Shown here in pieces: positions 26,601 through 34,125 of a stretch of DNA of 64,000 bases. The stretch lies in the NCBI RefSeq assembly GCF_900129215.1, contig NZ_FQUQ01000008.1, forward strand, positions 186,001 to 250,000, read 5' to 3'. The position numbers and the translations under genes are program-made. The stretch is from Pedobacter caeni (GTDB taxonomy: Bacteria > Bacteroidota > Bacteroidia > Sphingobacteriales > Sphingobacteriaceae). Position 1 is the stretch's first letter. The number at the start of each line of letters is the position of its first letter. The notes under the pieces are model-generated. The model was not told where the DNA came from, searched no databases, and saw nothing but the letters and a program-made list of their open reading frames with translations.

Positions 26601-29504
26601 ATAAGTAAATGGACCTGTTCCGCCAGTTGCAGCCGGAAGGGTTTGTGTTGGATAAACTGTATTTACCGTTCCGTTTGGAAGGGTTGCAGCCGGAAGAGAT
26701 AAACCAGCAGTTACGTTTAAGTTATATGCAGCGGTCGCAGTACAACCTTTACTGTCTGTTGCCAGAACAGAAAATGTATAAGGTCCTTCTACTGCAGTCG
26801 GCGTTCCGGAAATCAGTCCGGTTGCCGATAGTGTTAATCCCGCAGGTAGTGTACTGCCTGGAGCCAGTGTATAATTAAATGCTGGTGTTCCTCCGGTAGC
26901 AACAGGAATTTGTTTTGAATAAGCTGAAGCAAGTGTGGCATTACTTAAAGGTGCGGTTGCAAAAACAATCGCCGGGTTTACATTTACTGTAACAGGCACG
27001 CGTTCTGTATTTACGCAGCTTCCTTTACCTACCTCTATATAATAGGTAGTGGTTGCAGTCAGGTTTGCCGGAGAAAATGTATTTCCTGTAGCAAGGGCCA
27101 CACCACCGGTTGCATCGGCATACCACTTCAGATCTGTTCCACCATTTGGGGTTGCAGTCAGTGTAGTCGATGCACCTGAACAAATGTTAAGACCTGCAGC
27201 GGCAACAGTTGGTTTTGGATAAATAACTTCTGCACCAAAAATATCAAGTGCAGTTACTGCTGAGAGTACCGCACCGAAGCGTACTTCTACAGCATCATAA
27301 GCTCCACCCGCAGGAACAGTTACTTTAAAGCGGTCGCCACCCAAAAGCGTAAGATGTATCAGCGCAGAGTTAAGATCATAAGATGCTACCGTAGCATTGC
27401 CATTCTTCACATTCACAGATATTCCTCCAAGAAGGGAAAGATCCACGATGTTTCCAGGTAATCTTAAATCAAGACGGATACTATCTGTTAGTACACCTGC
27501 CGTAGGAAAAATCAATTTTTGATAACCAACCCCTAATACGCCCACCGCAAGACGAATGCTACTAAAATTAAGAGGGTCTGCGTCTACTGAAAAATTAGGG
27601 TCCGACACTTCACAGCCGATACAGATTCCCTGAATACCATTACTTTGGGCATTCGCAGATTTACAGGTTACCCCTGGAGTGACATTCGTTACGATCACAT
27701 TAACTGCAACTCTGTTTTGACTTAGGCAACCACCAGCACTTTGTGTGCCTACATAGTAAGTAGTATTTACAGTTAGCGCCGGAGTAGTGAAGCTGGTTCC
27801 CGTTGCAACCGGGCTTCCACCTGTTGCAACTGTATACCAGTTGATGGTACTTCCAGCTGTTGGCGCCGTTGCTGTAAGTGTTGCTGTTTGTCCGGTAGAG
27901 ATATTTACGTTCGTTGAAGAAACCTGTGCATCTGCCGGAAGTGGGTTGACGGTTACATCTACCTGCTGACGTGCACTGGAACAAGCACCAATTACAGACT
28001 CTACATAATAGCTAGTGTTAGCTGCTAATATTGGTGTTAAAAAAGTCTCTCCGGTAAATACTAATGTTCCGCCAACAGCAGCATCATACCAACGATAAGT
28101 TTCTCCGACAACCGGAGCACCAATTTGCAAGGTTGCTTTAGATCCGCTACATATAGGAGTAACAGTTGAGACTACCGGCAGGATTGGATTATTTACAGTG
28201 ATACTTACCAGCTTGCGTGGAGATTCATTAGTACATCCATTTCTTTTTCCAGATACATAAAAATTATTAACACCAGTCGTTAAACCTGTAGGGGTATAAC
28301 TTGTACCTGTAACTCCTGTACCTCCTGTAGCCTGGGTATACCAGGTATAGATGGCACCTACTTCAGGTGAATTGATATTTAAAACTACTCCGTCACCTGT
28401 ACATGCAATACCAGTTGCTGAAGCCGTACTATTTATATTTATTATTGTTGGCAAAGCCATCGAACGGGAAACCTCATGGAGATTAATGGAATTTAGCAAA
28501 CTGGCTACTCCACCGATTCTCAGTTGAACCCGGTCAAAGGGAACGCCTGGTGCAAAACTCAGTACACCGATGCTACTTCCCGGGCTCAATAACCTAAGCT
28601 TCAGCAAGCCGCCTGTACCAGGGACCAGTCCGTTACTAACATTGCCGTTGAAAGTTTCTATGCTAACCGAGCCCAGTAACTCAAGAGAGAGCAGCGTTGG
28701 TCCCGATGAAACAAGCATCCTCACCGAATCTGTAGCTGCAGACAAACCCGGAAAAACAACAGTTTCCTGAGCAAAGCCAACCAGGCCTAATGCAGATCCT
28801 AAAGTTGCGTAAGTACTTTCAACACCATCTATGGCATTCGCCGCATTGTTTACCCCACCAAGTGCACCAACAGTTCCGGAAATTCCATGTAATTCATCTA
28901 TCGGTGCATCGCAGTTTATGTTTGTGGTATTCTGCAGATAATAAGCATGGAAAACATTAATAGAAGTTAATGCGGCCAAGGCCCCTCCATCCACGGTCAC
29001 CCGCACTCTATTATAAGGTACACCAGGACCGGGTACAAAGATCTCCGCCTGATTCCCATTTGCCAGAAGATTTAATAAAGCTGTTCCCCCATCGCGGACA
29101 ACGCCTACCGGCGTATTGTTAAAATAGGCCTGAACTTTTATGGCACCAAGCACACTTAGTGATAAAGTTGTGCCCGTAGATACTTTAACTACTACTCCGG
29201 TGTTATTTCCAGGTAAGTTACCAGCTGGAAATATCAGGTTCTGATATATTCCTCCTCCTAACAAGCTGACTCCGGCAGTAACAGTCGATGCTGTATTTAC
29301 ATTGTTATCCACAGCCTGACCTGGGGCCGATACGCTACAAAGTAAACAAACGCCGAAAGTTCCGTCATCTGCGGTCGTCGCGTAAACACGTTGTTGAGAT
29401 TGGGCATACGATTTTAGATTTATCAGCGTTATAGCTAATATAATACTTAAAAAGACGAGAAAGGATTTTTTAAGTTTTCCTGGCGGGGTAGATGTGCATT
29501 TCAT
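17628..29504 (-). CDS. giant multi-repeat adhesin with type B gliding-motility sorting domain
   Basis: A 3958-residue secreted surface protein. After a signal peptide (LVFLSIILAITL, ending near SYAQ) come: six related segments of about 150 residues that look like carbohydrate-binding jelly rolls (starting near residues 36, 198, 611, 1451, 1861 and 2284; marks such as AYQKLIFP or AYQRLGF, then VPAGGAYDAVEVRFG); many Ig-like domains of about 80 residues with CxGxxATLxV, TYxWY and TTYYVEA; five putative-Ig (He_PIG-like) modules at about 850-1280 with GTPTQAGTY; ten 90-residue repeats at about 2613-3512; a fibronectin III-like domain (about 3780-3850); and the C-terminal sorting domain with FIPNTFTPNGDGKNDVLYVY. 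It is cargo of the type IX system and is first in the operon with SprF and OmpA genes. Probable role: adhesion, gliding or biofilm. Confidence 0.93.
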   Translation of the reverse strand: MKCTSTPPGKLKKSFLVFLSIILAITLINLKSYAQSQQRVYATTADDGTFGVCLLCSVSAPGQAVDNNVNTASTVTAGVSLLGGGIYQNLIFPAGNLPGNNTGVVVKVSTGTTLSLSVLGAIKVQAYFNNTPVGVVRDGGTALLNLLANGNQAEIFVPGPGVPYNRVRVTVDGGALAALTSINVFHAYYLQNTTNINCDAPIDELHGISGTVGALGGVNNAANAIDGVESTYATLGSALGLVGFAQETVVFPGLSAATDSVRMLVSSGPTLLSLELLGSVSIETFNGNVSNGLVPGTGGLLKLRLLSPGSSIGVLSFAPGVPFDRVQLRIGGVASLLNSINLHEVSRSMALPTIININSTASATGIACTGDGVVLNINSPEVGAIYTWYTQATGGTGVTGTSYTPTGLTTGVNNFYVSGKRNGCTNESPRKLVSITVNNPILPVVSTVTPICSGSKATLQIGAPVVGETYRWYDAAVGGTLVFTGETFLTPILAANTSYYVESVIGACSSARQQVDVTVNPLPADAQVSSTNVNISTGQTATLTATAPTAGSTINWYTVATGGSPVATGTSFTTPALTVNTTYYVGTQSAGGCLSQNRVAVNVIVTNVTPGVTCKSANAQSNGIQGICIGCEVSDPNFSVDADPLNFSSIRLAVGVLGVGYQKLIFPTAGVLTDSIRLDLRLPGNIVDLSLLGGISVNVKNGNATVASYDLNSALIHLTLLGGDRFKVTVPAGGAYDAVEVRFGAVLSAVTALDIFGAEVIYPKPTVAAAGLNICSGASTTLTATPNGGTDLKWYADATGGVALATGNTFSPANLTATTTYYIEVGKGSCVNTERVPVTVNVNPAIVFATAPLSNATLASAYSKQIPVATGGTPAFNYTLAPGSTLPAGLTLSATGLISGTPTAVEGPYTFSVLATDSKGCTATAAYNLNVTAGLSLPAATLPNGTVNTVYPTQTLPAATGGTGPFTYVATNLPPGLTFDPVTREITGTPTQAGTYPVHVTVTDVNGNTKTADYTIIVRDPLALPTATLANGTVGIPYPTQAIPAATGGIGPFTYSAPAASLPPGLIFDPVTREITGTPTLAGTYTIPVTVTDGDGKTTTRDYTIVVGSPLVLPPATLADGNVNVGYTSQPIPSATGGTGPYTYAATNLPPGLTFDPATRVISGTPTQSGLYSVSVTVTDNTGTTATNTYPLRVIGALNLPTMVLADGTVGTVYTEQTLPEVTGGTGPYTYTSADLPPGLNFDPVTRKLTGTPTQGGTFTFSITAKDAANNSTTTAFTVKVKVDAPVAASVSICSGSTATLSVSNTLPGVTYNWYASTGNTPVFTGATYTTAALSSNTTYYVEAVSGTATSSRTAVTVTARPTPALAVVSAGQSISAGQTATLTASAEAGNTINWFTTPTGGTAVGTGTSFTTPALNTTTTYYAETANSTGCVSATRVAVVVTVTSGPVNPNCNAATAQVTKIESLLCLLCGITDPAGSTDADPATFTTINLGVNVAGVAYQKLIFPNQGAATDSIRLDFETPVGLADIGLINGGTITVYNGNTVVKVYPLSSPLLNLQLLSGNRILVTVPATGAFNAVEIRVGAVANLLSRYNIYGASIIYPNPTVAATGQTICAGNTTTLTATANGGTTLKWYDSATSGTVLGTGETFTTPALTATTTYYIEVSKAGCANTVRVPVKVTVTAAPTAPVLATVLPVCYGSTASLAVNAPGAGVSYKWYTVSTGGTSIFTGSTFVTPALTANTTYYVEASNPGCGTSTRTAVPVTVNPIVTLPQIQASATTVGSGQTVTLNATSPDANVTFNWFDSATATTPKFTGATYVTEPLTATTTYYLEAKSNATGCTSVSRVQVTITVDNSLPSPVPCQAAVSETHDVVGVALLSAIFNPQLAIDNDTRTGSSLVMPVGLLGAAVYQRLGFGSVSSIGDTVKVLLSAPGKLLSLGLLSSIQVGTYNGATSNNDAVSINNSLIHLELLSNNSQALISFVPTAAFDQVEVRLNSGLAGVLSTVDVNYGRRVLVAPALTAANPTICATQTATLTVQNPNAALTYKWYDSRLPAAVALATGTSFTTPALNATTNYYVEASSTSGCASYRTQVTVTVTPAPAVPELVTANINTCVGTTVTLAVKNPLAGITYKWYDATGVTELATGTTFTTPAIAASINYQVAAVSTACNVPSASKALAQITATGLDSPVITPTSATVRSGSAAALTASSSTAGVIFKWYDSQAPGATPVFTGANFVTGPLTNTGATPIVFTYYVSGEIAGGCTSTTLTTTTITVLPAVNPNNDLPCEVATIQKRAGVDGVALLGGVFNPGLATDLSSTTASSLVIPVGLLGASAYQHIGFTGLSVVGDTVRIGITSPGKLLTLAVLPSIEITTYKDLVSNGDMMVLSNSNPLIKLELFSDNSGGVISFVPSKQFDGVELRLRSGLASVLSTLDFNYARRSLVVPTVLSANVSACLGTAATLSVQNPIAGTTYTWYKGTAPASVGTGTTFATETTLTAGTYDYYVTADRNGCASAKTKVTVTILAAPDAPVELAGNPKTTCPNVSVSLGVTPVAGISFNWFDALTGGNNLATNTSTYTTAANLTPGVYNFYVEASNANSCTSTAARTKITLTVNPPATPADITVTGADAPLCKDTKATLTASSTTVTAPVFTWYRDAALTDLAFTGPLYEPVITASTTFYVSVNGTNVCASTPANAKVVTITVNPPAIASDITVTGAGAPLCKGSKATLTASSTTVTNPKFTWYADAALTTVLASTAIYEPTLTATTTFYATVSGDNKCPNLPADAKAVTVTVNTPGTAADIAVAGNDAPFCLGTKASFKASTTTVTNPTFIWYTDAALTTEVFRGATFEPTLTASITYYVTVSGDNKCPNDPADAKVVAVVVNTPATAADITVAGNDVPFCKGTKAKFTASSTTVTAPVFTWYRDADLTDVAFTGPVFEPVLNANATYYVTVRGTNRCESLKAEAKVVTVVINPPAVSTDITVAGNNAPFCNGAKALLTASSTTVTSPVFTWYSDAALTTVVSTGPVFEPTLTATTTYYVTVSGTNKCANLSGDAKIVTLIVNTPSDASDVIVTGADLAVCAGATIKLTATSTTVTSPVFTWYTDAALSNAIFTGAVLERPVTAAVTYYVTVKGANKCENLAGTGKAVAVSVNPPATAADINVTGNQAAVCAGAKLTLTATAPTVTNPKFIWYSDASLTTEVFRGPIYEPTVTANTTYYVTVSGDNRCPNGPADAKVVAITTNTPATAADITVAGNDAPYCAGTKATLTAGTTTVTNPVFTWYSDADLTTVVANTAVFEPTLTSTTTFYVTVRGSNRCENLKAGAKAVTVVINPPALSTDITVTGNSNALCAGSKALLTASSTTVTSPVFTWYTNAALTNVAATGAIFEPTLTATTTFYVTVRGANRCENAAADAKVVTVTVNTPADASDVVVAGADVPVCAGTTVKLTASSTTVTNPVFTWYTDAALTNAVFTGAILEKVQNATITYYVTVKGDNKCESLPGTAKVITLTVNPLPDVPVIANANSLAVCSGDGITLNIQSPQAGVTFEWYNAATGGTLLGTGTSLPTGPLAIATDFYVLAKSASGCGSTTGRVKATVTVSPKPAVPTVTSATATACPGSTTVLSVSGPVPGITYSWYDVATGGTALGTGTNFTTPAITAGKTFYVGASTATCSSDSRTAVSVSVQVSPNAPTSVNGATDPICAGNTTVLSVNNPDAALTYRWYTSAAGGTSLSEGSSFTTPSLAATTTYYVEAVNKATGCSSATRTSVVVTILPKLTAPVVSVQAATATTVNFAWAAVAGAKGYEVSVDGGTNWIAPSSGAAGLTHLISGLKPDQAVTIRVRAVGQLPCQLSDAASLNSKAENPLGNQIFIPNTFTPNGDGKNDVLYVYGNTIAKLKLRVYNQWGQFIYESLNVQSGWDGTYKGEIQPNGVYVYIAEVEFNDGTKTSKKGTITLLR
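18968..21667 (-). repeat. ten tandem 270-bp units inside the adhesin gene
   Basis: Ten copies of a 90-codon unit follow each other without gaps; the junction sequence encoding TVNP recurs at 21661 and 18961, exactly 2700 bp apart. Each unit has the plan N-P/T-P-A-x-x-x-D-I-T-V, a Cys near residue 18, STTVT, F-T-W-Y, a Pro-rich turn, T-Y-Y-V-T-V and a second Cys. The paired Cys suggest one disulfide per unit. Units 3-6 resemble units 7-10 in order, which indicates a four-unit block duplication. Confidence 0.93.
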
Positions 29505-29808
29505 ATGAACGGAATTGAGATGTCAAAATTTTACTTTGATGCAATTTTAATCATAGAATGCGTCGCAATGCCCGTTCGAATTGTTCATTTCTATTTTGAA
29601 AAATGAATCGGCTATTCATTTTGTTCATTTTCGATCACACCCATTTCAATTCAGTTGTCGAAAATTAAGCTAAAGCACTATATGACAATGCATTAGTGCC
29701 AAAAAACAATTTTCATTCATTTATTTACTTCATATCTTCGCGTTCATTATTGTCCCGAAAGCATTATATTCGTTTAGTTGAAGAAATTAATGCTCACTCG
29801 TACTGTAT
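29505..29808. other. divergent promoter region between adhesin and NTPase genes
   Basis: This AT-rich 304-bp stretch holds no gene. It contains several near copies of TTGTTCATTT / ATTTTGTTCATTTTC (around 29580-29635), which may be a regulatory repeat, but I cannot place a consensus promoter with confidence. Confidence 0.35.
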
Positions 29809-32331
29809 ATGGACGATATATCTACCTTAAATGAAGTAAAGAGTCTAATCCTATTAAAAACAGGAATTCGAACTATCACTCCTGCTGATTGTAAGAGGAT
29901 CTCCATTGAAATCAGTAAAACGTTAAACAAGAATGTGAGTGAGACAACCATTAAAAGGTTGTTTGGATTTGCAGTGGTCAAACATAACTTTTCAAAGTTC
30001 ACCCTAACGACTTTATCCGAATACGTTAATAAAGAGCAAATTGGAAACTGGTCTGCACCCGTTCATTTGAATGCACAGGAAAGCGCCACCAACTGGACAG
30101 ATATCAGGCACAATGCCAGAAAGATCACAGACTTTACCTTAAAAGGGATTAAAAACCGCTCTGGCATTCCTTATGAGATGACCATCAGCAGAAAATTTGC
30201 AGAACACGACTTTGATGACTTCTTCAAAAGCAATTACACTTATACCTGTTTTATCTCTCAACCAGGATACGGGAGGACAATTCTCCTTAGCCATTTGGTA
30301 GAAAAATTCTTCAATAGCGAATTTTCGACACACAAAGACTCCACTGTAATGTTCATCACCGCAAATAGTTTTTTCAACGCGGACCACATTACACTCAACT
30401 TCGAAGACCAGCTAAAAATACAACTGGGGATTTATCATAAAGAGAGTTTGCTGGATCACATCCGGGAAAACTATAGTCAGACTGGTAAAAAATTCGTCAT
30501 TGTCCTGGATGGTTTTTCGGAACTCATCATTAAGAAAGATTTAAAGAAACAATTATTTGAGAGCATTATCAGTTTCATTTGTTCCATTGAAAACATAGAT
30601 TGCATCAAACTGGTGATGAGTATGCGCTCCACCACCTGGATGAGATTTTATGATTGCATCAGACATTCAGCTTTTTTAAAATCCAAATGGTTTACCGGAA
30701 ACTACTTCAATCAAAATGAAGTATCCAACGTCCCTCCCCTGACGGGCAAAGAAGTTGATCAGATTATTTCTAAAATCAACCATTCAGACGTATACGAATT
30801 AAACCCTAAACTTAAGTCACAGCTAAAGTTTCCCTTATATATACAATTGTATTATCAGCTGAAAGAAGAAGACCCGTATTTTAATTATTCAACGAGTATC
30901 ACCTTTCACGAACTGATATCCAGATTTATTCAGGAGAAGATTTACAGGTCAAATTATTACACAGAGAAAATCCTTTTTCTAAAAAAAGTGATTCAGCTTA
31001 CAGATTATGGCAAAAAAGTAGATGCTGTTCCAAAGGATCTTTTGATCAGTGAGCTGTCGGCATTTAAAAATGCTTACATGGAACTCTTGTCGGAAGGTAT
31101 TCTGATGGAAGAAAAAAGTCAGGATGATTACCAGCCAAGGGAATACGTCCGTTTTATCTATCCCCATATATTTGAGTACTTCCTGTTTATTGAATTACTG
31201 GAGAAATTTCATTTGCAGGTAGACTGGACTTTCTTTCAGTTTATCCAGAGTTCCTATGAAAGCAACAATGTCCGTTTCCACCTTTTACAGTGGACGATCC
31301 GCTTTATCATCAGGATTGGGGATTTCAGGTCCCTTTCTCATATTTTCGACCTGCAATTAAACTATTTTGAACGCAATTACCTCATTCTTTTTATTGCAGA
31401 AAACCTGCGGTTCCGTGCCCGCTATAGTCCGGATACCACCAAGCTCTTAGCCGAGCACAAACTTCATGATATCCTGATCAAACAACTGATCAATTTTGAT
31501 TTCGTTGATTCTTGTTATAAAGAAGCAGTTACTGTGCTTGCCGATGTTGCCGACACCGATGAAAACAGGTTAATTTATCAGTCGATACTCGCCATCTTTG
31601 ACATCATGAGTATGGACCAGGACCGGGTAGCTTTGAGACTAAACAAATTAAGTTCGCTGGATACAAAAGGATGGCCGGTAAATCCTTACGAAATGACCTG
31701 GCTGATTTACCTGAAGCTGAGCAACAGGGCTATTGAACCACACCCTATGATTCAGGATCTGGAAAATTTCAATTACCCTTTCTTAGAGACAAAAGCGGCA
31801 CTCGATACTAAACAAGGAATTGCTTATGTATTGTTCCTTATCCTCAATACATTCTATGGCAGTGATGAAGGAACCATCAAAATCATCAGGACAATTTCCA
31901 GACTGCACCCACGTGTATTCTCCAAAAGAACGGCCTTTACCATCTTTATGATGAATGTCTTTGCCTTATCAAGTTCAAAGGTAAATCCAGGAAAGAAAAC
32001 AGATCAGATAGAGCATATATTGATAGAGATCCATAACAACAAAACAAGGTTTAAATTAACGGAATATTCTGAAGCCATTTTAAGGATGATGCAGGCCAAC
32101 CAACTTCGGACACGAGGGGAATATGTACTTGCCTATGAATATTCAAATGAATGCATTCAGATTTTCAAAAGAAATGAATTGAACCTGAATTGTATCATGA
32201 TGTATGATGTCATTATTTCCATCTTCAAAGACCTGAAAGATCCTGTAAAAGTAAACGAATATAAATATGAACGTTTATGTTTTATGGAGGAAAGAAAAAT
32301 ACCACATAAATTACTGGTCACCGTCAGTTAA
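29809..32331 (+). CDS. unassigned HTH-like plus degenerate P-loop NTPase protein
   Basis: An 840-residue cytoplasmic protein that I do not recognise as a named family. The N-terminal 75 residues (LLKTGIRTITPADCKRISIEISKTLN, SETTIKRLFGF) resemble the helix-turn-helix-like module found at the start of several Bacteroidota proteins of unknown function. A P-loop NTPase-like core follows: the Walker A-like segment ISQPGYGRTILLS (149-161), in which Arg replaces the usual Lys, Walker B KFVIVLDGF (228-235), and a sensor-like LVMSMRSTTW (268-277). Residues from about 330 onward are alpha-helical, as in the helical repeats of STAND/NACHT proteins. No signal peptide or membrane segment is seen. It is divergent from the adhesin operon and followed by a strong terminator. 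A role as a signal-transducing ATPase or regulator is a guess. Confidence 0.6.
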   Translation: MDDISTLNEVKSLILLKTGIRTITPADCKRISIEISKTLNKNVSETTIKRLFGFAVVKHNFSKFTLTTLSEYVNKEQIGNWSAPVHLNAQESATNWTDIRHNARKITDFTLKGIKNRSGIPYEMTISRKFAEHDFDDFFKSNYTYTCFISQPGYGRTILLSHLVEKFFNSEFSTHKDSTVMFITANSFFNADHITLNFEDQLKIQLGIYHKESLLDHIRENYSQTGKKFVIVLDGFSELIIKKDLKKQLFESIISFICSIENIDCIKLVMSMRSTTWMRFYDCIRHSAFLKSKWFTGNYFNQNEVSNVPPLTGKEVDQIISKINHSDVYELNPKLKSQLKFPLYIQLYYQLKEEDPYFNYSTSITFHELISRFIQEKIYRSNYYTEKILFLKKVIQLTDYGKKVDAVPKDLLISELSAFKNAYMELLSEGILMEEKSQDDYQPREYVRFIYPHIFEYFLFIELLEKFHLQVDWTFFQFIQSSYESNNVRFHLLQWTIRFIIRIGDFRSLSHIFDLQLNYFERNYLILFIAENLRFRARYSPDTTKLLAEHKLHDILIKQLINFDFVDSCYKEAVTVLADVADTDENRLIYQSILAIFDIMSMDQDRVALRLNKLSSLDTKGWPVNPYEMTWLIYLKLSNRAIEPHPMIQDLENFNYPFLETKAALDTKQGIAYVLFLILNTFYGSDEGTIKIIRTISRLHPRVFSKRTAFTIFMMNVFALSSSKVNPGKKTDQIEHILIEIHNNKTRFKLTEYSEAILRMMQANQLRTRGEYVLAYEYSNECIQIFKRNELNLNCIMMYDVIISIFKDLKDPVKVNEYKYERLCFMEERKIPHKLLVTVS

Positions 32332-32332
32332 A

Positions 32333-32374
32333 AAAAGAAAAGCCATTAATTTGATTAATGGCTTTTCTTTTTTT
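32333..32374. terminator. bidirectional intrinsic terminator
   Basis: AAAAGCCATTAAT and ATTAATGGCTTTT form a 13-bp stem with a three-base loop (32338-32366), flanked by A-rich sequence on the left and a T run on the right. It serves the NTPase gene on the plus strand and the convergent subtilase gene on the minus strand. Confidence 0.93.
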
Positions 32375-32388
32375 GCGGAATGAACCTG

Positions 32389-33984
32389 CTACTTTTTGTA
32401 TTCAGCCGCAAGTTTTAAAGCGTTGTAAGCATTTACAATACCTCCAGTTACACAAAGATCAGCAAACGGAATATCCTTAGTAGTTTCTCCCTGTTGTACC
32501 TTCACTACCTGATCTACTTTCACTACAGATTTAAGGATAATATCCTTTACATCCACTGCGGTCAGCTTAGGGTAATAAGAACGGATCAAACCAGCCAAAC
32601 CTGCAACAACCGGTGCAGCCATACTTGTTCCGTCTAAATTTTCATATTTAGAACCCGGAACAGTAGAATTGATTCTCACGCCTGGTGCAAAAACATCTAC
32701 AGTAGTTTTACCATAATTAGAGAAACTCGCTTTAATTGACTCGTCATTTAACCAGCCGGAAGCACCTACTGTAATCCATGAGCTCGCCACACCACCGTCC
32801 TCATACTGAGGACTCGGGAAATTTTTCTCTACTTCGAGGTCATTGTTGTCATTACCAGCGGCATGAATCAGCAAAACATCTTTAGAAACTGCATATTTAA
32901 CAGCTTCATCTACGATTTTTTTATCCCATGAGTAAGACTTACCGAAACTCATATTGATCACTTTAGCACCATTGTCTGTTGCATAACGAATGGCATTGGC
33001 CACATCCTTATCACGTTCATCACCATTGGGTGTATTGCGGACAGCCAGAATCTCTACATTATCAGCAACACCTTTAATGCCCAGGTTGTTCGTTCTTACT
33101 GCAGCAATGATACCTGAAACATGGGAACCATGACGTGCGTCAGGACCTGCAACATCATTATTGCCATAAAAACGTTCTTTTGTATTGTTAGGATCATCAC
33201 CTACCATACTTCTCGGATCGAAATCAAGGTTCAGGTTATAATCAACCTTTGTTTTGAAATAATCATAGCCCGCTGCAATTTGTCCTTCATAGAATTCTTT
33301 ATAGGTCGCATTTTTCAACTGCTGAACCATGATTCTCTGAATATTCTTTTCCATATCATTGGTAGGAACAAAGCTTTCGAAATCCGCAGCCGTGGGATTT
33401 TCTTTTCCTATTTTCTTTACGACATCATCAATTGCAGTTTTAATTGCAGATAAGCGCTGATATCCGTCTTTGGCTTCAGCCAGTTCTTTCTCCAGCTCTG
33501 CTTTATTTTTCTGATACGTTTCAAAAGCAGTCAGGTCGTTTGCTTTTACGGAAGTCGCATCCGCGTTACCAAACTTAGCATTGTCTCTGCGTACAAGACG
33601 GGTCAACTCGAGTGTTTCCTGGTTTACAGAACCTTTTGCTGAACCTAAGAAATTCCAGCCATGGATATCATCGATGTATCCATTTTTATCATCATCTTTT
33701 CCATTTCCTGCTTTTTCTTTTTTATTGACCCAAATGATCGTTTTCAGGTCTTCATGGTTGGTATCTACTCCCCCATCCAGAACAGCAACAATCACAGGCT
33801 TGGATTTTTTTCCTTTTAACAATTCGTTATACGCTCTTTCCGTACTGATACCAAAAGCAGAATCTGTTTTAAGGTCCAGGTTCTGCCAGTTTGGCTTTTG
33901 TGCCATCGACAGGAATGGGATAGTTGCCAATAAGGACAATCCTAAAATCCCACGGTAGCAAAAATTTGCATTTATTTTATTCAT
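32389..33984 (-). CDS. S8 family serine peptidase (subtilase)
   Basis: A 531-residue exported subtilisin-like protease. The signal peptide covers about residues 1-28 (GILGLSLLATIPFLSMAQ). The catalytic triad is complete: Asp in VIVAVLDGGVDTNHEDL, His in RHGSHVSGIIAA, Ser in DGTSMAAPVVAGLAG; the oxyanion Asn lies in LIHAAGNDNND. Between Asp and His there is an insert of about 190 residues rich in Lys and Glu (EKELAEAKDGYQRLSAIK), longer than in classic subtilisins but known in Bacteroidota S8 peptidases. I chose ATG 33984; a TTG 18 bases upstream is also open but would spoil the signal peptide. There is no C-terminal sorting domain, so it is probably periplasmic or released. Confidence 0.93.
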   Translation of the reverse strand: MNKINANFCYRGILGLSLLATIPFLSMAQKPNWQNLDLKTDSAFGISTERAYNELLKGKKSKPVIVAVLDGGVDTNHEDLKTIIWVNKKEKAGNGKDDDKNGYIDDIHGWNFLGSAKGSVNQETLELTRLVRRDNAKFGNADATSVKANDLTAFETYQKNKAELEKELAEAKDGYQRLSAIKTAIDDVVKKIGKENPTAADFESFVPTNDMEKNIQRIMVQQLKNATYKEFYEGQIAAGYDYFKTKVDYNLNLDFDPRSMVGDDPNNTKERFYGNNDVAGPDARHGSHVSGIIAAVRTNNLGIKGVADNVEILAVRNTPNGDERDKDVANAIRYATDNGAKVINMSFGKSYSWDKKIVDEAVKYAVSKDVLLIHAAGNDNNDLEVEKNFPSPQYEDGGVASSWITVGASGWLNDESIKASFSNYGKTTVDVFAPGVRINSTVPGSKYENLDGTSMAAPVVAGLAGLIRSYYPKLTAVDVKDIILKSVVKVDQVVKVQQGETTKDIPFADLCVTGGIVNAYNALKLAAEYKK

Positions 33985-34075
33985 AAATTGATATTTTAAC
34001 AAAGTTAATTAATAAATAGGTTATGGTGTTTATAACAGATATGCGACAATCACCAAACTATTACCCCATAAACGT

Positions 34076-34105
34076 AAAAAGCCAGATACTAATATCTGGC
34101 TTTTT
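34076..34105 (-). terminator. intrinsic terminator after cobA
   Basis: AAAAAGCCAGATA and TATCTGGCTTTTT form a 13-bp stem with a four-base loop. On the minus strand the T run follows the stem about 20 bases after the cobA stop codon. It also faces the upstream region of the subtilase gene and so insulates it. Confidence 0.9.
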
Positions 34106-34125
34106 CAACAAAATAAGGTAATTTC

